Made by a program: the position numbers and the translations under genes
From: Actinomadura madurae
GTDB lineage: Bacteria; Actinomycetota; Actinomycetes; Streptosporangiales; Streptosporangiaceae
Reading direction: 5' to 3'
NCBI RefSeq assembly: GCF_900115095.1
Contig: NZ_FOVH01000002.1
Coordinates: 845,334-909,333, forward strand
DNA: 64,000 bases
In this document: positions 37,101-45,800 of the stretch, piece after piece
Position numbering within the stretch: the first letter of the stretch is position 1
How the letters are laid out: every line of letters begins with the position of its first letter
The notes under the pieces: model-generated
Told to the model about the DNA's origin: nothing
Seen by the model: the letters and a program-made list of their open reading frames with translations, nothing else
Databases searched by the model: none

Positions 37101-37543
37101 ACGGCTCGCTCGGCGCGTGGTCGGAGGTGTTCGCCGACTACGAGATCCTCCAGCCGTTCCCGCAGATCGGACGCGCCGTCCACCGGCTGGCGGACGAGGA
37201 GCGCGCCGGCGGGCGGCTGCCCCGGTTCGAGGGCCTGACCGTCCCGGTCGGGAAGGTGCTCGGGCTGACCTCGCGCGGCTGGGAACGGGGCGCGCCGCAG
37301 GACGCCGGCGTCGAGTGCTGGATCTCCCGGCGGCTCCCGGGCGACCGGTGCCTCGCCATCGACCTCGACCCCGGTATCGCGGTCGGCGCCGTGGACGCGC
37401 TGCCCGACCAGACGCTGCGCGCCGTCGCCCTCACCCGGCGCCCCGACCAGCTCTGGAGGGGCGGTGGGCCGACGGCGTCCTTCGCCGATCTCGATCCGGT
37501 GACCGCTTCCGAAATACTCGCCGACCTCGCGACCCTGACCTGA
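34190..37543 (+). CDS. DUF4132 protein, paralogue 1 (YehI/MolR-like)
   Basis: This 1117-residue cytoplasmic protein has a helical repeat-like N-terminal part (about 1-390), a central helical part beginning LPPLLADPPWTRPR, and a C-terminal DUF4132 core. The conserved core includes LDYGPRRFVVGFDEQLRPF (about 818-836), KALPKPGAKDDPDLAPAAY, the DQLRRLE and RRRWPVREFEELL helices, and DYEILQPFPQIGR (about 982-994). No catalytic motif is recognised. Bacterial relatives are often labelled molybdate regulator MolR, with weak support. The first gene of the 18-kb DUF4132-MoxR-VWA-SWIM region, it reads from ATG 34190 after the shared upstream element and is followed after 11 bases by paralogue 2. Confidence 0.85.
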   Translation: MATAADENTWAMPDAWRRLAHPRRDRPGPWPEARIDAPAARKARALVDGAYSEIETVLALPGTAPELAERARTHLNGQRDPLGAAVVAAAAVSLRGLRESGGEDPFRDAWAAEHGLPFAARAYAELCEITVDYVQAGSRRTWGGVRARRQSDHVGGWWADERAARHLRSLLAAAGEGVYAEAVAGLAGARRTSLQSMVVSYLVPTRLDWADEVFTDPLIARLPHHLTFRWMLFCSLGAPEQVDPAALPLGYYDRSPGIVATVVDGVGPSAAVPLLARALDDRYVDGDTSRNLLDALARLPVDEAFQALVDRFDRKYVRPALSAAARTFPGRALRLLAAAPRGPEVEELLRAHLLTHPDLAEAMPPELPEESRAAVEAARASIVRLPEAPDGALPPLLADPPWTRPRSRARPVVIKDLGSPGTRSIAWEPGERDEWTVDLHHLWRWVDRLDWHVQVGKFEKGDLPAHMHPLFFVEGPEDLVRPLLAGWEPPDPWDVGEWMRVVVARFELDALDAAVFAARRDPAGAGGILLPYLSDDVARLMADWLVRLKQAGTTARAWFRRHGLGAVPALLPPALGKAGAGRRAAEAALRRIAAGESAEAVVEAARVHGDAAAAAIEALLAVDPLDLLPSKIPQAGDWADVRLLPQILLRDRARALPDAAARHVVTMLAMSRPGEVYAGVDAVRDLCDRESLAEFGWGLFRQWEAQGAPSKDGWALTQLGLTGDDGTVRRLTPVIRAWPGDGGHAKAVAGLDVLATIGTDVALMHLHGIAQRVRFKALRARAQDKIAEVAAGLELTAERLADRLVPDFGLDAGGTMTLDYGPRRFVVGFDEQLRPFVSDESGKRRKALPKPGAKDDPDLAPAAYKAYSTLKKDVRTVAADQLRRLETCMVTRRRWPVREFEELLAGHPLVRHIVRRLVWLACDGDRDGDGYGGATTAFRVAEDGTFADVDDDVLTLAGSAAVGVAHPVDLDGSLGAWSEVFADYEILQPFPQIGRAVHRLADEERAGGRLPRFEGLTVPVGKVLGLTSRGWERGAPQDAGVECWISRRLPGDRCLAIDLDPGIAVGAVDALPDQTLRAVALTRRPDQLWRGGGPTASFADLDPVTASEILADLATLT

Positions 37544-37554
37544 GAGAGACGCCC

Positions 37555-39723
37555 ATGGACGTGCCGAAGCCCCTGCTGGACCCGCCGTGGAAGCGCAGGC
37601 CCGCCGCTGCCGGGCCGCCCGGCGACGAGCCGATCCTCGTCCCCGGCCTGACGCCGCCGGACGGGCGCGCCGTCCGCTGGGAACCCGGCGAGCGCGAGCG
37701 GTGGGCGAAGACGCGCCCCTACGGATCCTGGCAGGACGACGAGTGGGAGGAGGCCGCCGAGAAGTTCCGGGACGGCCGGATGGGCTACGAGCCCACCCGG
37801 GCCGGGTTCCTCGCGCAGGCCCCCGAGCATCTCGCCCGGCCGCTGCTGGCAGGCTGGAAACCCCGTGTGACGTGGGACTTCGACCATTCGCTCCAGCCGA
37901 TCGTGGCGCGCTACGAGACCGACGCGTGGGACGTGGCGTTCCGCCTGGCGAAGCAGAACCCGTTCGGCACCGGCCCGATCCTGCTGCCGTTCCTGTCCGC
38001 CGACGTCGCCCGGCTGTTCGCCGACTGGCTCTACCGGCTCAAGTCGGCGCAGGAGATCGCCCGCACGTGGTTCGGGCGGCACGGGCTCGCGGCCGTCCCG
38101 TACCTGGTCCCGGACGCGCTGGGCAAGCGCGTCGGCCCCCGCCGCAACGCCGTCAAGGCGCTGCGGTTCATCGACGGGGACGTCGCCGGGGCGGCCCGCG
38201 TCCACGGGGACGAGGCCGCCGCGGCGGTCGCCGCCCTTCTCGCCGCCGCGCCGCCCGACGCGGCCCCCGCCGAACCCCCGTACACGCCGCCGCCCCTGCC
38301 CAAGTGGCTGGACCTGGACGCGCTGCCCGGACCCGCGCTGCGAGGGGGCGGGGAGCTCGCGCCCGACGCGGTCCGCAACCTGCTGCTCGCCATGACGGTG
38401 CCGGGAAGCCGGGGGATCGACGTGAACCCGGTCCTGGACGGGGCGGTCGAGGTCTGCGGGCGGGAGGCGCTGGCGGAGTTCTCGCGGGCGCTGTTCGCGG
38501 CCTGGCTGGAGGCGGGCCTTCCGGGCCGCAGCGGCTTCGTGCTGTCCATGCTCGGCCGGTTCGGCGACGAGGAGACGGTCCGCCTCCTCGCCCCGCACAT
38601 CAGGAGGTGGCCAGGGGAGAGCGGCGGCTACGGCCGCGCGGTCCACGGCCTCGGCGTGCTCGCCGAGATCGGCGGCGACGTGGCCCTGACGCACATCAGC
38701 GGCATCGCGCGGAAGTCCAAGTACAAGGGGCTGAAGGCCGAGGCGGAGCGCAGGCTGGAGGCGGTGGCGAAGCGGGAGCGCCTGACGCCGGACCAGCTGG
38801 CCGACCGGCTCGTCCCGCGGTTCGGCCTGGACTCCGCCGGGACGCTCACGCTCGACTACGGTCCGCGCCGGTTCATGGTCGGCTTCGACGAGCAGCTCAG
38901 GCCCACCATCGCCGACGAGGACGGCCGGCCCCGCAAGTCGCTGCCCAAGCCGGGGGCGAAGGACGACCCGGACCTCGCGCCCGCCGCCCACAAGCGGTTC
39001 GCGGAGCTGAAGAAGGACGTCCGCGCGGTCGCGTCCGGCGAGGTGGCCCGGCTGGAGTCGTCCATGGTCATGGGCCGCGCCTGGACGCGCGTCGAGTTCG
39101 CCGAGTTCCTCGTCGGCCACCCGCTGATGTGGCACCTCGCCCGCCGGCTGGTCTGGCTGAGCGGCGACCGGGCCTTCCGCATCGCGGAGGACCGCACGTT
39201 CGCCGACCTCGACGACGACGCGGTCGAGCTTCCGGAGGCGGCGGCGGTCCAGATCGCCCATCCGCTGCGGCTGGGCGACTCGCTCGGCGCGTGGTCGGAG
39301 CTGTTCGCCGACTACGAGATCCTGCAGCCGTTCCCGCAGCTCGGCCGGCCCGTCCGCACCCTCGCTGACGGAGAGGCCGCGGACGGCCGGCTGGAGCGGT
39401 TCGAGGGCCTGACCGTCCCGACCGGGAAGATCCTCGGCCTCACCCGGATGGGCTGGCGGCGCGGCGCCCCGCAGGACGGTGGCGTCGAGCACTGGATCTC
39501 CTGGACACTCGACCCGAAGGTGACCGTCGTGGTCGAGCTGAGCCCCGGCGTCGCCGCCGGCTCCGTCGACCTGTTCCCCGAGCAGAAGATCGCGCGCGTC
39601 CGGGCCGGCCGGGCGGCCGGGGAGTACCACCCGTCCCGCACGGCCGAGAACGGCCTCGCCGACCTGGACGCGGTCCTCGTCTCCGAGCTGCTCGCCGACC
39701 TGGAGAACCTGACCGCCTCCTAG
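37555..39723 (+). CDS. DUF4132 protein, paralogue 2, N-terminally short
   Basis: This 722-residue paralogue starts at the domain border: its first residues PKPLLDPPWKRRP align with about residue 393 of paralogue 1, so the helical N-terminal region is absent while the whole DUF4132 core remains (LDYGPRRFMVGFDEQLRPT at about 431-449, DYEILQPFPQLGR at about 586-598). ATG 37555 follows GAGAGAG 11 bases after paralogue 1, so the two are cotranscribed. It could act as a partner or competitor of the long forms. Stop overlaps the convergent TPR-like gene in a CTAG. Confidence 0.83.
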   Translation: MDVPKPLLDPPWKRRPAAAGPPGDEPILVPGLTPPDGRAVRWEPGERERWAKTRPYGSWQDDEWEEAAEKFRDGRMGYEPTRAGFLAQAPEHLARPLLAGWKPRVTWDFDHSLQPIVARYETDAWDVAFRLAKQNPFGTGPILLPFLSADVARLFADWLYRLKSAQEIARTWFGRHGLAAVPYLVPDALGKRVGPRRNAVKALRFIDGDVAGAARVHGDEAAAAVAALLAAAPPDAAPAEPPYTPPPLPKWLDLDALPGPALRGGGELAPDAVRNLLLAMTVPGSRGIDVNPVLDGAVEVCGREALAEFSRALFAAWLEAGLPGRSGFVLSMLGRFGDEETVRLLAPHIRRWPGESGGYGRAVHGLGVLAEIGGDVALTHISGIARKSKYKGLKAEAERRLEAVAKRERLTPDQLADRLVPRFGLDSAGTLTLDYGPRRFMVGFDEQLRPTIADEDGRPRKSLPKPGAKDDPDLAPAAHKRFAELKKDVRAVASGEVARLESSMVMGRAWTRVEFAEFLVGHPLMWHLARRLVWLSGDRAFRIAEDRTFADLDDDAVELPEAAAVQIAHPLRLGDSLGAWSELFADYEILQPFPQLGRPVRTLADGEAADGRLERFEGLTVPTGKILGLTRMGWRRGAPQDGGVEHWISWTLDPKVTVVVELSPGVAAGSVDLFPEQKIARVRAGRAAGEYHPSRTAENGLADLDAVLVSELLADLENLTAS

Positions 39724-40976
39724 ACGAACCTGCTGCTCGGCACCGGCCCGGGGGAATGCACCGTGTCCCTCGGGCCGCTGAGCCACCGGCCGGCCGCCGC
39801 GCGGGCGAAACCGGCGAGCAGCTCGTCGGGGTCGGGCGGCGCGCCGTCGTCCGCGCCGTCGTCGGGCTCGTGGGGATCGGCGCGGACGATCTCCTCGGCC
39901 AGCTCCTCCACGGGGCGCTCGTCCGGCGGGACGGTCTCGGTCTCGCCGCTCGGCGAGAACCGGAGCTGCTCGCCCCACGGCGCCTTCACCACCTGGTGCA
40001 GGAGGCCGGTGACGTCGGCGCTCACCGCCGGCGGGTCCGTCCAGCACGTCGCGTGCTCGAACAGCACCTGGCCCTCGGCCCGTTCCCACAGCCCCTCGGC
40101 GTCCGTCTCGTTCAGGTCGTAGGCGACCGCGAGCACACCGGGACGCCCCGGGGCGAACGGCTCGGCGGGCAGCCCGAGCAGCCGCGCCGCGGCCAGCCCC
40201 AGGATCCGGCTCGACCGGTCGGGCAGCAGCCCGACCGACGTGGGCCGCCGGCCCGCCGCGTCCAGGACCAGCCGCAGCCGGTCGAGGCTGCGCCGGCACG
40301 TCGAGAAGGCGTCCGAGGTGAAGGCGAACCGGCCGGTCATCCCGTCGCCGTACCCGTACGGCGAGATGGTGAGCAGGACGCTCCCGCCGAGCGCGTAGTG
40401 CCAGCCGCGCAGGTCGGTGCCGTCGAGGGGGCTGACGTCCCGCACCGCGCGGGCCCGCCGGAGCATGCGCGCCAGCCGGTCGCGGGCGGGCGTCCAGGTG
40501 TCGTCCGGCGCGGGCAGCCGCCCCGCCTCGTGCTCCGCGCGGGCCAGGTCGCCGGAGAACAGCGCGTTGTAGGCGAGCAGGTACCGTGCGGGCCACGGGT
40601 CCAGGGAGTCGACACGCGGTTCCAGTGCCGCGACGGCCTCGGCGTGCCGGTTCTCGCGCTCCAGGGCCGACACGAGCTCCATCAGCAGCGCGGGCTCGTC
40701 GGGCAGCATCTCCAGCGCCCGCCGCAGCGGCGGAATCGCCAGGAACGCGATGCCGCGTTCGATGCACGCGTAGCCGAAGTCGTACAGCTCCTGCGGTGTC
40801 TGCTCGCGGGCCATCGCCGCGGCCGCCTCGCGCATGTCGTCGAATCCCGACAGGGTCGCCGCGCCCTCCATCAGACGCCCGACCTCGGCCAGGTCCATGC
40901 CGTCCGCGTTGAAACGCAGATGCCGGATCAGCCCGGCGATGTCACCGCTCTCCAGGAGTGCCCGCGCGTCGCTCAT
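39720..40976 (-). CDS. TPR-like hypothetical protein
   Basis: This 418-residue soluble protein has Ala/Leu-rich helical pairs in residues 1-165 (LYDFGYACIERGIAFLAIPPLRRALEMLPDEPALLMELVSALE, and PARYLLAYNALFSGDLARAEHEA), consistent with TPR-type repeats. The remainder (about 175-345) is a strand/helix domain I do not recognise, and the tail (about 350-418) is acidic. It lies antiparallel between DUF4132 genes and may be functionally linked, but only by position. Start at ATG 40976. Confidence 0.6.
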   Translation of the reverse strand: MSDARALLESGDIAGLIRHLRFNADGMDLAEVGRLMEGAATLSGFDDMREAAAAMAREQTPQELYDFGYACIERGIAFLAIPPLRRALEMLPDEPALLMELVSALERENRHAEAVAALEPRVDSLDPWPARYLLAYNALFSGDLARAEHEAGRLPAPDDTWTPARDRLARMLRRARAVRDVSPLDGTDLRGWHYALGGSVLLTISPYGYGDGMTGRFAFTSDAFSTCRRSLDRLRLVLDAAGRRPTSVGLLPDRSSRILGLAAARLLGLPAEPFAPGRPGVLAVAYDLNETDAEGLWERAEGQVLFEHATCWTDPPAVSADVTGLLHQVVKAPWGEQLRFSPSGETETVPPDERPVEELAEEIVRADPHEPDDGADDGAPPDPDELLAGFARAAAGRWLSGPRDTVHSPGPVPSSRFV

Positions 40977-41010
40977 GGGCCGCCACGCTACAGCCGGCGG
41001 CCATCGTCGA

Positions 41011-42150
41011 TCATGGGATTTTCGCCAGAGCCTGGAGGACGTCCGCCACGAGGTCGCCGGTGTCCTCGACCCCGACGGAGAAGCGCACGAAGCCGGGATC
41101 GACGGCGTCGCCGCCCCATCGCCCGCGCCGCTCCGCGGAACTGTGCACGCCGCCGAAGCTGGTGGCCTGCATGACGAGCCGCAGCGAGCCGAGGAACGCC
41201 TCCGCGGCCGCCTCGTCCCGCAGCGAGAACGACACGACGCAGCCGTACCGCCGCATCTGCCGGGCCGCGACCTCGTGGGCCGGGTCGTCCGGGAGCCCCG
41301 GATACCTGAGCCCGGAGATCTTCGGGTGATCCCGCAGCGCCTCGGCCACCGCGAGCGCGTTCGCGTCCTGCCGGTCCAGCCTCAGCTGCAGTGTGGCGAG
41401 CGACCGGTGCGCCAGCCACGCCTCCATGGGCCCGGGGACGGCGCCCACGGTCTTGCGCCAGAACCGGACCGCGTCGGCCGACTCCGGATCGCGGGTGGCG
41501 ACGTGGCCGAGGAGCAGGTCCCCGTGCCCGGTCAGGGCCTTGGTGTCGCTGGCGACGGAGAAGTCGGCGCCCAGGTCCAGCGGGCGCTGCCCGAGCGGGG
41601 TGGCCAGCGTGTTGTCCACCGCGACGAGCGCCCCGGCCGCGTGCGCCGCCTCGGCGATCCGCCGGATGTCGCACACGTCCAGCCGGGGATTGGACGGCGA
41701 CTCCAGCCACACCAGCCGGGCGCCGTCCAGCAGGTCCAGCTGCGCGTCGCGCGCGGTCGGCCCCATCCGCACGACCTCGCCGAACGATTCCAGCCGGTCC
41801 TTCAACGCCCGCGTGGTCTGGTAGCAGTCATCGGGCAGGACCACGACATCGCCGGCGCGCACCTGCGACAGCAGGACGCCCGCGACGGCCGCCATCCCGG
41901 AGGAGAACGCGACGACCTCCGCGCCGCCCTCCAGCTCGCCGATCGCCCGTTCGAGCAGCGTCCACGTCGGATTCGAGTCGCGCCCGTAGGTGTAAGGGCC
42001 GCTCGCTTCCCCGGCGAGGTGGTAGTACGCCGCGAACACGGGCCCCGGCAGAGCCGGCGCGTGGTTCTCCGCCTCCGGCCGTCCGGCGCCCACCGCCAGC
42101 GTCCCGTCCCCGACCTGCACGCCCGCCCCCCTCAGAAGACCGGACGCCAT
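41011..42150 (-). CDS. Cystathionine gamma-lyase/synthase-type PLP enzyme
   Basis: This 379-residue fold-type I PLP enzyme of the Cys/Met metabolism family carries PYTYGRDSNPTW, FSSGMAAVAGVL, VWLESPSNPRLDVCDI, VDNTLATPL and SVASDTKALTGHGD with the Schiff-base Lys (K204). It catalyses beta/gamma-elimination or replacement on cystathionine, homocysteine or related amino acids; lyase against synthase cannot be decided. Start ATG 42150 follows a GGATGGCAGG stretch. Lies 34 bases downstream of the TPR-like gene start on the same strand. No methionine biosynthesis gene is next to it. Confidence 0.88.
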   Translation of the reverse strand: MASGLLRGAGVQVGDGTLAVGAGRPEAENHAPALPGPVFAAYYHLAGEASGPYTYGRDSNPTWTLLERAIGELEGGAEVVAFSSGMAAVAGVLLSQVRAGDVVVLPDDCYQTTRALKDRLESFGEVVRMGPTARDAQLDLLDGARLVWLESPSNPRLDVCDIRRIAEAAHAAGALVAVDNTLATPLGQRPLDLGADFSVASDTKALTGHGDLLLGHVATRDPESADAVRFWRKTVGAVPGPMEAWLAHRSLATLQLRLDRQDANALAVAEALRDHPKISGLRYPGLPDDPAHEVAARQMRRYGCVVSFSLRDEAAAEAFLGSLRLVMQATSFGGVHSSAERRGRWGGDAVDPGFVRFSVGVEDTGDLVADVLQALAKIP

Positions 42151-42188
42151 CCTGCCATCCGCGGTTCCGCGCCGGTGCGCGAGGCCCG

Positions 42189-42698
42189 CTAGAGCAGCAG
42201 GACCGCCGCCAGGACGATGACCACGGCGATCAGGACGAGGCCGGCGACGCCGGCGCCGATGAGGGCCGCGACGAGACCGGCCTTCTCGGCCCCGCTCCGC
42301 CGGAGCGTCCAGCCGAGCGCCGTGGCGGCGTCCACGATGAGCCGGCGCGCGTCGTCCGTGCGGAACCGCTGCTCGTCGATCTTCCCGAACGTGCCGTCCT
42401 TGCGGCGGCCGAAGGTCATCTCGAAGCTCCTGTGGGAGTACCGTCCGCGCTGCGCCGAACGGCCGCCCTCCGCGTCCCGCCCCCGGATCTCGTCGGTGAT
42501 GGTGAGCGTCCTGGTCCGCTCGTCCAGCCGGACGTGGTGCGTGACCCCGGCGATCATGTCGCGGTCTCGAAACGGCGAGCTCGTGTGGACGACGAAGCCG
42601 TCCTGCGTGGGCACCAGCGTGGACGCGGTCCCCTGGACGGCCGCCTGGACCCGTGACATCAACTCGGCCCGGGAGCCGGCCGGTCGAGCCATCCCCAT
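42189..42698 (-). CDS. Tail-anchored hypothetical membrane protein
   Basis: This 169-residue protein has a soluble N-terminal domain (about 1-140) with alternating strands (GFVVHTSSPFRDRDMIAGVTHHVRLDERTRTLTITDEI) and a single C-terminal membrane helix (AGLVAALIGAGVAGLVLIAVVIVL) that ends the protein, so it would be tail-anchored with the domain in the cytosol. Start ATG 42698 follows GGAGG; ATG 42692 is close by. It is antisense to the start of the operon of DUF4132 paralogue 3 region, diverging from it. Family not recognised. Confidence 0.65.
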   Translation of the reverse strand: MGMARPAGSRAELMSRVQAAVQGTASTLVPTQDGFVVHTSSPFRDRDMIAGVTHHVRLDERTRTLTITDEIRGRDAEGGRSAQRGRYSHRSFEMTFGRRKDGTFGKIDEQRFRTDDARRLIVDAATALGWTLRRSGAEKAGLVAALIGAGVAGLVLIAVVIVLAAVLLL

Positions 42699-42798
42699 CG
42701 CCCCACCCCTCCGGTAGCGAACGGTTCACCGTTGGACGGCCCCGCCCGCGGCCGGGTTCCTGCCCCCACCGGCCCGTGTTCTCGCCGGATCAGGCGGA

Positions 42799-42830
42799 TT
42801 TGTCGGCGTGCTCCTCTACGGTTGGGCGAC
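42799..42830 (+). promoter_or_regulatory. Upstream element shared by two DUF4132 genes (copy 2)
   Basis: TTTGTCGG (42799-42806), four bases, CTCCTCTACGGT (42811-42822), eight bases, ATG 42831. Both words and both spacings match the element before DUF4132 paralogue 1, although intervening bases differ. Confidence 0.7.
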
Positions 42831-45800
42831 ATGGAAGATCACCTCCCCGACGAAGACGTCCTCACGATCCCGGACTCGTGGCGGCGGTCGCTGCACGCCC
42901 GGCGGGGCGGGGCGCCCGGCCCCACGATCAAGGTGGACGCGGCGGCGCCGGACGCCGTCCGGGACCTCATCGGGCAGGAAGGCGACAGGGTCGGCGCGCT
43001 GCGGGAGGGCGGCGCGGGCGACCCGGCCCTCACCGAGGCCGCGCGGCGGCACCTGGACGGGGAGGCCGATCCGTCCGGGGCCGCGGTGGTCGCGGCCGTC
43101 ACCGCGGTGCGCGCCGGGCGGCTCGGGTCACCGCGCAGTGACAAGGTGCACCGCGCGTTCGTCGACGCCTGGATCGTCGAGCACGGCCTCCCGTTCGCGG
43201 CGTGCGCGCTGGTCGAGCTGAGCCGTACCGAAGCGGCGTTCGCGGAGTTCGGGACCAAGGTGGGCGCCGTCCACCTGAACGACGATCACAAGGTCGCGGT
43301 GCCGGCGGACGACGCGCGGCGCGTCCGGAACCTGCTGGCCGCCGCGGACGAACCCGTCTATGCAGAGGCGATCGACCGGCTGGCGGAGCACAGGTCGGGC
43401 TGGATCACGCGGTGGCTCGTGTCGTACCTGGTGCCGACGCGCGAGGACTGGGTGGACGAGTGCTGCACCGCGCCGATCCCGCCGCAACGCCGCTACGACC
43501 TGCTGTGGATGGCGGCGGGGGCGCTCGGGAGAGGCGACCAGCTCACCACGCCGATCATGGCGCGGGGTCTCTTCTGGGGCCAGGCGAGCCGGGGGCTGCT
43601 CATCACGCTGGCGGACGGGCTCGGCGCGGACGCGCTGCCCTGGCTGGCCAGGGAGGCCGGCAGCGGGTACCTGGAGGCGGAGGACCGCAAACGCATCCTG
43701 GAGACGATCGCCCTCCTGCCGTCGGACGAGGCGTTCCAGGCACTGCTCGATCGGCAGGACCAGAAGTACGCCCGGGCCGCGCTGGGCGAGGCGGCCCGGC
43801 GCTTCCCCGTCCGGGCGCTGCGGATGCTGGCGCGGGCGGGCGAGCACGACATGCTCCGCGGCCATGCCGCGGCCAACGCCGACCTGGTCGCCGCCGTCCT
43901 GCCGGACCTGCCGGACGACGTCGCCGCGGTCGTCGGGCGCGTCGCCGACACGTCCGCGCGCGTCCCCGACGCGGCACCGGACGACCTGCCCGCCGTGCTC
44001 ACCGAGCGCCCGTGGCTGCGACCCCGGCGCCCGGTCCTGCCCGGCCTGAGCCTTCCGGAGCCCCGGCTCGTGTGGCGGGAGGGCGAGCGCCAGGCGTGGC
44101 TGGAGACCGATCCGCACATAGGGAAGCCCGACAGCGACGACTGGGAGATGCTCGTCGAGGCGTACCGGAGGGGCACGCCCAAGACCGCCCCCTTGCAGCT
44201 CCTGGTGCACGGGCCGGAGGAGCTGATCCGCCCTCTCCTGCGCGACTACGCCTACAGCCGCCCGGCCTACGCCCACCAATGGAAGCGGGTCCTCCTGGCC
44301 CGGTACGGGCTGGACGCGCTGCCCGTGGTCACGCCGACGTCGTCGACGGCTCCGGATCTCGCCGTGGACCCGCTGATGCCGTGCCTGGACGCCGGTGTCG
44401 CCATGATCATGGCTGAGTGGGCGACCAAGCGCGGCTCGTTCCTCGCCCCCGCACGCGCGTGGCTCGACCGGCACGGGCTCGACGCGGTGCCGCTGCTCGT
44501 CCCCGCCGCGCTGGGAAAGAAGGCCAAGGACCGGCGGCACGCCGAGACCGCCCTCCGGTACCTGAAGGAGGCGCACGGAGTCGCCGGTATCGCGGACGCC
44601 GCCCGCGGCGCCCATGGCGACGAGGCCGCGGGCGCGGTCGCCGAACTGCTGTCCCTGGCACCCGCCGAGACGGGCCTCGACCAGCCCGCGAAGGTCGGCG
44701 GATGGGTGGACCCGGCGCCGCTCCCGCAGGTGCTCCTGCGGGGCCGCGAGCGCGCGCTGCCCCTGGACGCCGCCCGCCACCTGATCGACCTGCTGACCCT
44801 CCAGACTCCCCATGGGACGCAGGAGCTGAAAGAGGCGTGCGAGCCGGATTCGCTGGCCGAGTTCGGCTGGGCGCTGTTCGAGCAGTGGCGGGGAGCGGGG
44901 AACCCGTCCAAGGACGGCTGGGCGCTGCGCCAGCTCGGCCGCCTCGGCGACGACGAGACCGTCCGGCGGCTGACGCCGGTCATCCGGGCCTGGCCGGGGG
45001 CGGGCGGGCACAAGAACGCCGTCAACGGCCTCGGCGTCCTCGCCGAGATCGGCTCGGACGTGGCGCTGATGCATCTGCACGGCATCGCGCAGAAGGTCAA
45101 GTTCAAGGGCCTGCAGTTCGAGGCGCAGGAGCGGATCCGGCAGGTCGCGGACCGGCTCGGCCTCAGCACCGAGCAGCTCGCGGACCGGCTCGTGCCCGAC
45201 TTCGGCCTGGACGCCGACGGCGGCATGGTGCTCGACTACGGGCCGCGCCGCTTCGTCGTCCGGTTCGACGAGCAGCTGAAGCCCTTCGTCGCGGACGAGG
45301 ACGGCAAGCACCGCAAGGCCCTGCCCAAGCCCGGCGCCAAGGACGACCCCGAACTCGCGCCCGCCGCCTACAAGGCGTTCGCCGGGCTGAAGAAGGACGT
45401 CCGGACCGTCGCCTCCGACCAGCTCCGGCGCCTGGAGCAGGCCATGGTGACGCAGCGCCGGTGGACCTCGGCCGAGTTCGGCGAGTTCATCGTCCGCCAC
45501 CCGCTCGTCTGGCACATCGCCCGCCGCCTCGTCTGGATCTGCGAGGACGGCGACACCGCCACCGCGTTCCGCATCGCCGAGGACAGGACGCTGGCCGACG
45601 CCGGCGACGACGCGTTCACCCTGCCCGCGGCGGCCCGGGTCGGCATCGCCCATCCGCTGCACCTCGGCGACACCCTCGGCACCTGGTCGGAGGTGCTCGG
45701 GGACTACGAGATCACGCAGCCGTTCCCGCAGCTGACCCGTGCCGTCCACACGCTGACGGACGACGAGCGGAACAGCGAGCGGCTGGAGCGGTTCGAGAAG

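Noticed and set aside
37138..40767. 1209-codon minus-strand frame over DUF4132 paralogue 2 and the TPR-like gene
   Set aside because: Its composition is Arg/Gly/Pro-rich with no domains, and it overlaps genes with recognisable motifs.
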